From positions 21,691 to 49,420 of the forward strand of contig DUAT01000057.1 in NCBI GenBank assembly GCA_012960755.1: DNA of 27,730 nucleotides, given 5' to 3'. This document shows positions 23,373 through 27,730 of this stretch, piece after piece. The notes under the pieces are model-generated. The model saw nothing but the letters and a program-made list of their open reading frames with translations. It searched no databases and was not told the DNA's origin. The stretch's first letter is position 1; every line of letters starts with the position of its first letter. Source of the DNA: Gammaproteobacteria bacterium. Lineage in GTDB: Bacteria; Pseudomonadota; Gammaproteobacteria; Pseudomonadales; Azotimanducaceae_A. The translations under genes and the position numbers were made by a program.

Positions 23373-24593
23373 TCAGAGCTTTCCCTGGGCAACGATTTTC
23401 TGGTCGTGTAATGATCCAATCTGTTGCGGCGAAAGCCCCAGGTCCTCTGCCAGTATCTGGTCAGTATGCTCACCCAGTATGGGTGCTTTCAGGGCCGGTA
23501 CATTACTCGACTTGTCGAACTGTATCGGTGATCGAGGGACAAGATATTCACCAACTCCAGGCTGATCCAGCATCGAAAATAACGGGTTATCCGCAGAACA
23601 GTCATCATCGCCTTCAACCATTTCCCGAAACGTCTGATAGGGTCCGAAGCAGACCCCATTTTCCTGAAGTGAGATGCGCACCGCTTGGGCATCATTTTCC
23701 GCGAACCAGGGCTCAATCAACGACGCGAGTTTTGCCCGGGCCTTGAATCGTTCACCTTCGAGTTTGAGATCGACTCCAAGTTCGAAGCCAAGCTGTTCCA
23801 CTTTCTCCGTGATCCCGGTTGATCTGGTAATACCCTGCCACTGACGCAGTGTGAGCCCCACCAGCATGAACCGCTTGCCGTCTTTACTGACAAAATCCCT
23901 CCCAAATCCGCCATATAAATAGTTACCAGATTTTTCACGGTCAACATCGTTGACCATCACTTCCGAGATATTCCCAAGATGCCCGGCAGTAGCCATCGCC
24001 ACATCCTTCAGCGCCAGTTTGACCAGTTGCCCCTCTCCTGTTAGCCGCCGGTGCCGCTCTGCAGCCAGCATCGCCACCGCTGCCATCTGCCCGGTGATAT
24101 TGTCCCAGGCTGGCAGCAGGTAATTTGTCGGATTCTGATTGCCTGGTTCACCGGTAGCATCCGCAAATCCAACCGCGCAATTGACGGTATAATCAACGGC
24201 GGTACCCCCTCTGCGGTCACCGAGTATGTTGACGTAAATCAGGTCACCTCTTTTTTCTCGCAAGACATCAAACGACAGCCAGCCGCGCGCAGGGAAATTT
24301 GTCAGAAACAGGCCTTCGTTTTCGCCCGACCGGCAGATCAGGCTGGAAATCAATTCCTGCCCTTCGGGTTTTCTAATATCAACCTGGATCGAGCGCTTGC
24401 CTTTATTCATTCCATGCCAAAAAAGACTGGTGCCTTCTTTCGTCACCGGCCAGCGACGATAATCCAAACCGCCACCGATCGGGTCGAAGCGGATGACATC
24501 GGCACCTAACTGCGCAAGCGTCATTCCACCTAATGGAGCTGCAACAAAAGCGGATCCTTCAACGACGTGCATACCCGATAATATCCCGTTCAT
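23373..24593 (-). CDS. mct: 2-methylfumaryl-CoA (mesaconyl-CoA) isomerase-type class III CoA transferase
   Basis: This 406-residue member of the CaiB/BaiF CoA-transferase family resembles, along its whole length as I remember it, Mct of Chloroflexus. Mct moves CoA within mesaconyl-CoA from C1 to C4 in the 3-hydroxypropionate bi-cycle. Distinctive segments are VVEGSAFVAAPLGGMTLAQL, RFDPIGGGLDYRRWPVT, NKGKRSIQVDIR, FLTNFPARGWLS, ERHRRLTGEGQLVKLALKDV and GNYLYGGFGRDF. Asp164 in LLPAWDNITGQ is the candidate catalytic carboxylate. It follows the mch-like gene by 72 bases. A haloarchaeal-type succinyl-CoA:mesaconate CoA transferase activity is the main alternative. Lyase (mcl) and C4-hydratase (meh) genes are not in this window. 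Confidence 0.85.
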   Translation of the reverse strand: MNGILSGMHVVEGSAFVAAPLGGMTLAQLGADVIRFDPIGGGLDYRRWPVTKEGTSLFWHGMNKGKRSIQVDIRKPEGQELISSLICRSGENEGLFLTNFPARGWLSFDVLREKRGDLIYVNILGDRRGGTAVDYTVNCAVGFADATGEPGNQNPTNYLLPAWDNITGQMAAVAMLAAERHRRLTGEGQLVKLALKDVAMATAGHLGNISEVMVNDVDREKSGNYLYGGFGRDFVSKDGKRFMLVGLTLRQWQGITRSTGITEKVEQLGFELGVDLKLEGERFKARAKLASLIEPWFAENDAQAVRISLQENGVCFGPYQTFREMVEGDDDCSADNPLFSMLDQPGVGEYLVPRSPIQFDKSSNVPALKAPILGEHTDQILAEDLGLSPQQIGSLHDQKIVAQGKL

Positions 24594-24665
24594 ACCTGTC
24601 CAACCCTCTCGCTACAGTTTTAGATCCACCATTTTTTGATGCAAAACCTTTTTTACGAACGGGGT

Positions 24666-25673
24666 TTATGCAAACAGGGCTGCCAGATGCCAATCCAGGA
24701 CCTTGATGTTATCACCGGTTTCCGGTGCTTCTTTACCCCTGGTGACAAAGGTTTCGATATGGAGCATGGCAATGCCTCCGGACGGTAACGGATGGAGGGC
24801 TTCGATGGTGATTTCTGTTCGTAATATGTCCTGCTCAAACACTGGCGCGACATGATCACACTTAAACCAACCCAGTATGGTCATCATATTTGGCATCACC
24901 CGGCTAATCTGTGCAGCCGCCATGGAAATCGTATGGCCACCATAGACGAGGCGTTTTCCATAGACACTTCGGGTCGCATCCGTATGAGTCATCGCCATAT
25001 TGAGTGTCAAACGAACCAGTTCCGGAGCCATTGTTATGGTATCTCGTGCTTCAACGACAAGATGATCACCCACACTGAGTTCTGCAAAGTGCTCTCCCTG
25101 GACCAACTCCCTAAACGCAACACAGTGATACGCCGTTGCCGCTGCTTCAAGATCTGATATTTTCAGGGCCTCTGGCATCATGTCGAAATCATCGGCATGC
25201 CCGGTATCAGCGTCAGGATCTTTGCAGAGAATCATCGGGCATCGCCAAAACAGCATAATCGTTTCATCACGCTGGTTGGTTACATGCATCTCCAGCGCCA
25301 CCATGCCTGACGCGGCCCTGCCCGGCTTTAATTTGTTCTGTCGCAAGGCGACTACTTTTGTATTTGTCGCAAGCGTATCGCCAATAAAAACAGGCTGTCT
25401 CAGGATCAAGCCCCGGTAGAACAGATTACCCATCACTCTTTGTGACGGGATAGTGGTTTGGCCTATCCCGAGATTGCAGACAAGAGAAGGATTAACAACG
25501 GCGCTATCTGACATGAGTACCGCTTTGCTCAATCCATGATCGAGGGGCAGGCGCAGACGGTCCCCAAACATCGCCTGGTGCATTACCCCATAACCTTCAG
25601 TGATCGTAACCGATGGGACCTGACTAAAGTCATCACCCACAATAAAGTCTTCGAACCAGGGCGCTTCATTCAT
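24666..25673 (-). CDS. MaoC-family double-hotdog hydratase, mesaconyl-CoA hydratase-like
   Basis: This 335-residue protein has two hotdog halves, the size and layout of mesaconyl-C1-CoA hydratase (beta-methylmalyl-CoA dehydratase, Mch). Shared features include APWFEDFIVGDDF at the start, TITEGY, a central NLGIG..QRVMGNLFYRGLIL..P.FIGDTL segment, RLVYGGHTISMAA in the second half, PVFEQDIL, and a VLDWHLAALF end. Mch interconverts mesaconyl-C1-CoA and beta-methylmalyl-CoA. Similarity to characterised Mch proteins is moderate rather than close, so another branched hydroxyacyl-CoA substrate is possible. The ATG shares one base with the stop of the upstream PLP enzyme gene (TAATG), so they are coupled. 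The adjacent mct supports a mesaconyl-CoA role. Confidence 0.75.
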   Translation of the reverse strand: MNEAPWFEDFIVGDDFSQVPSVTITEGYGVMHQAMFGDRLRLPLDHGLSKAVLMSDSAVVNPSLVCNLGIGQTTIPSQRVMGNLFYRGLILRQPVFIGDTLATNTKVVALRQNKLKPGRAASGMVALEMHVTNQRDETIMLFWRCPMILCKDPDADTGHADDFDMMPEALKISDLEAAATAYHCVAFRELVQGEHFAELSVGDHLVVEARDTITMAPELVRLTLNMAMTHTDATRSVYGKRLVYGGHTISMAAAQISRVMPNMMTILGWFKCDHVAPVFEQDILRTEITIEALHPLPSGGIAMLHIETFVTRGKEAPETGDNIKVLDWHLAALFA

Positions 25674-26848
25674 TACTGCGATCGTCCTCTTGCGCTAATG
25701 GGCCAAATTTCCTCTACCACACCATCCCGATAGGGATAGTAATAGTCATACAGGTTGACCGTCGGATCACAGTGGGGTGTGATCACCCGTAACTTGTCAC
25801 CCAAATTAATCTCAATCGAAGGATTATTGAGTTGGATAATGCCATGTTCGTCCCCTCCGAAATGATAAACAACACCCTCTACGTCTCTGAATTCCGGGTA
25901 GGCGGTATCTGTTGCCAAACTTTTTATGCCTGCATCGAAGGTAATCAACTGGTCCTGGGGTTTACTGATTGCTGTCGCCAGAACGAACAGTGATGGCTCA
26001 AAATCCACAAAATGTTCGCTATCGATGCCTCCAATGTCACGATACTCAACATCCATGAAAACATAAGAACCTGCCTGCAGATCTGTGATCTCGCCAATAG
26101 CGCTGTCGATATTAAAAGTTCCTGTACCACCACCGGTAAAAACCGGCACTTCGATTCCTTCAGCTTCAAACAGCCTCTTGGTATCAATGCCTTTCTGCAG
26201 TAAATGAGTGTACTTGTCTCGCCTCTTTTCAAAACCATTGGTGTGCATGCAGTTACCAATATACATTTGCAGCCCACCAAACTTCAGATTGGGACATTCA
26301 TCCAGTATATGCCTGACCAATACCAGCGCTTTTTCGCCAGGGGTCACTCCGGTTCTACCCATTCCTGGATCAAGGTCTATCAGCACCGGCATTACAATAC
26401 CCGCCTGCGACGCTAACCTGTTGAAGGCAGTCGCGCCTTCGATATAGTCAACAACCACTTCGACGCCTGATGAACGATTCGCCAGGGCAATAACACGTTC
26501 GATTTTCTCTATGGTCACCACAGGTGAGGTAATCAAAATTTGCTCAATGCCACCGGCAAGCATGACCTCTGCTTCACTGACGGTTGCACAACAAACACCC
26601 ACCGCCCCTTCGGAAATTTGTTTCTTGGCGACGATGGGTGATTTATGCATTTTTGTATGGCTGCGCAAACCCATGCCATTATTGGCGAGGTGCTGCTGCA
26701 TTTTTTGCAGGTTTAACTCAAATACATCAAGGTCAATGATTAACGCCGGTGTTGGTAATTGCTCAACGGTGACTGGTTGGTCGAGTCGGATGGGTTCAAA
26801 AGACAGTTTTGAAACTGTTTCATTAATAAACTGATTCAGCGTAGGCAT
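25673..26848 (-). CDS. D-threonine aldolase-family PLP enzyme (DSD1 / alanine-racemase fold)
   Basis: This 391-residue PLP enzyme has an N-terminal alanine-racemase-like barrel and a C-terminal metal-binding domain. LPTPALIIDLDVFELN opens the fold. Lys66 in RSHTKMHK is the candidate Schiff-base lysine. VGVCCATVSEAEVM, FTGGGTGTFN, AGSYVFMD and the metal-site PHCDPT (His359, Asp361) follow, ending WPISARGRS. The family includes D-threonine aldolase, D-3-hydroxyaspartate dehydratase and beta-hydroxyaspartate aldolase (BhcC of the beta-hydroxyaspartate cycle), which joins glycine with glyoxylate. I cannot choose between these from sequence alone. Coupling to the mch-like gene by a one-base overlap favours a glyoxylate- or glycine-linked role. 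It starts 40 bases after the cation efflux gene. Confidence 0.85.
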   Translation of the reverse strand: MPTLNQFINETVSKLSFEPIRLDQPVTVEQLPTPALIIDLDVFELNLQKMQQHLANNGMGLRSHTKMHKSPIVAKKQISEGAVGVCCATVSEAEVMLAGGIEQILITSPVVTIEKIERVIALANRSSGVEVVVDYIEGATAFNRLASQAGIVMPVLIDLDPGMGRTGVTPGEKALVLVRHILDECPNLKFGGLQMYIGNCMHTNGFEKRRDKYTHLLQKGIDTKRLFEAEGIEVPVFTGGGTGTFNIDSAIGEITDLQAGSYVFMDVEYRDIGGIDSEHFVDFEPSLFVLATAISKPQDQLITFDAGIKSLATDTAYPEFRDVEGVVYHFGGDEHGIIQLNNPSIEINLGDKLRVITPHCDPTVNLYDYYYPYRDGVVEEIWPISARGRSQ

Positions 26849-26888
26849 CTAATTGTTAACTCGTGGATGTTATTTCCCCGAGTGTACC

Positions 26889-27730
26889 TTAATCACAGTC
26901 GTTATTGGGGCAATCAAGGTCCTTCTCTACCTGTAGTGTCACGTGATGAATATTGAAGTTGCGGGACAGCTCCTGGCTGATCTTTGCATAGCTGTCTTCT
27001 GAATCCCACAGCGTGTTCTCCGGCATAACCAGATGCGCGGTGAGGCAGTTTTCATGGGTGCTCATACCCCAGATGTGCAGGTCGTGCACCTCAGTAACGC
27101 CTGCAATACTCTCCAGGAACCGTTTGACAGATGCTCGCTCGATGCCCTGGGGTACGGCATCCAGAATCAGGTTTACGGAGTCTCGCAAGAGTCCCCAGGT
27201 TCCTGCCAGAATAACAAAGACGATGATCAAGCCCACAACCGGATCAATCCACCACCATTGTGTAAAGTAAATAATTGCCGCAGCGACAACCACCCCGGCA
27301 GAAATAATCGCATCATAAGCCAGATGCAGATAAGCTCCTCGTAAATTCAGGTCCTTCTTGCCACCCTTCATGAACAACATGGCAGTACCTGCGTTGATAA
27401 ATATCCCGATGGTGGCCACGACCATCACCGGCCCTGTGGCGATAGGCGTCGGCTCAAATAAACGCTCTACGGACTCAATCGCAATAAATCCTGCGGCTAA
27501 AACCAGCACGATGGCATTGGTCATGGCCGCTAGTATTGTGGTACGGCGAAAGCCAAAACTGTAGCTATCACTACTTTTTTTTGTGACCAGATAGGCTGCC
27601 CCCCAGGCAAGCAACAGCCCAAGCACATCGGATAAATTGTGCCCAGCGTCCCCCAACAAACTAACTGAGTTAGTGATGAAACCGTAAACTGCTTCAATCA
27701 CTGTGAAGAGCAGGTTCGCGCCAACGGCGA
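26889..27730 (-). CDS. Cation diffusion facilitator (zinc-type efflux protein), N-terminus cut by window edge
   Basis: About 280 C-terminal-side residues are visible; the frame is open to the right edge, so the true start is outside. It is a CDF transporter exporting Zn2+ or similar ions from the cytoplasm by proton exchange. The TM2 metal site HNLSD (in LLGDAGHNLSDVLG) and the TM5 site HLAYD (in RGAYLHLAYDAIIS) give the two HxxxD pairs typical of zinc-transporting members. GTWGLLRDSVNLILDAVPQG marks the end of the membrane part, followed by the cytoplasmic domain (GVTEVHDLHIWGMS) and a Cys-containing tail (DCPNNDCD). It lies 40 bases upstream of the PLP enzyme gene on the same strand; co-transcription is possible but a functional link is not evident. 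Confidence 0.93.
   Translation of the reverse strand, partial: AVGANLLFTVIEAVYGFITNSVSLLGDAGHNLSDVLGLLLAWGAAYLVTKKSSDSYSFGFRRTTILAAMTNAIVLVLAAGFIAIESVERLFEPTPIATGPVMVVATIGIFINAGTAMLFMKGGKKDLNLRGAYLHLAYDAIISAGVVVAAAIIYFTQWWWIDPVVGLIIVFVILAGTWGLLRDSVNLILDAVPQGIERASVKRFLESIAGVTEVHDLHIWGMSTHENCLTAHLVMPENTLWDSEDSYAKISQELSRNFNIHHVTLQVEKDLDCPNNDCD

Overview
This window looks like a chromosomal core segment of a free-living, probably marine or aquatic, gammaproteobacterium outside the Enterobacterales. The evidence is gene order and protein sequence. The block yceD-rpmF-plsX-fabD-fabG-acpP-fabF-mltG-tmk-holB-pilZ, the divergent yceF (maf), rluC and rne, and the block exbB-exbD-msbA-lpxK-ycaR-kdsB with murB next to rne are all classic gammaproteobacterial neighbourhoods. 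RNase E matches E. coli numbering at its catalytic and zinc residues, and PilZ resembles the Pseudomonas protein. No rRNA, tRNA, CRISPR, phage or plasmid genes were seen. Nearly everything is on the minus strand; yceF, rne and one short-chain dehydrogenase are on the plus strand.

Layout. (1) 1-1335: start of an unrecognised ORF running off the left edge, an Anbu-type proteasome-like peptidase, then pilZ. (2) 1438-1562: a long imperfect inverted repeat between pilZ and holB. (3) 1556-9771: the replication / cell-wall / fatty-acid block (holB, tmk, a 293-bp MITE-like element, mltG, fabF, acpP, fabG, fabD, plsX, rpmF, yceD). The usual fabH (between plsX and fabD) and pabC (between fabF and mltG) are absent. 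(4) 9878-15057: yceF, rluC and rne; rne has a long leader and two 18-bp tandem arrays in its scaffold domain. (5) 15110-22063: murB, an inserted dehydrogenase, kdsB, ycaR, a fused msbA-lpxK gene, exbD and exbB. (6) 22162-27730: an accessory metabolic cluster containing a flavin oxidase of the aldonolactone-oxidase family, a mesaconyl-CoA isomerase-type CoA transferase (mct), a mesaconyl-CoA hydratase-type MaoC protein (mch-like), a D-threonine aldolase-family PLP enzyme, and a cation efflux protein truncated by the right edge.

How the genes work together. Blocks 3 and 5 build the envelope. FabD, FabG, AcpP and FabF elongate acyl chains and PlsX passes them to phospholipid synthesis. MurB and MltG act on peptidoglycan. 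KdsB activates Kdo, and the LpxK half of the fusion finishes lipid A precursors that its MsbA half flips. Block 6 holds two steps of the second half of the 3-hydroxypropionate bi-cycle (the C5 mesaconyl-CoA branch, which assimilates glyoxylate with propionyl-CoA) next to a PLP enzyme from a family that makes or uses glycine or glyoxylate. This suggests a C2/C3 co-assimilation module; its lyase and C4-hydratase are not in the window.

The items most worth following up are the MsbA-LpxK fusion, the aldolase/Mch/Mct/oxidase cluster, the MITE-like element between mltG and tmk, the repeat-rich RNase E scaffold with two NDPR motifs, and the apparently leaderless yceD promoter.
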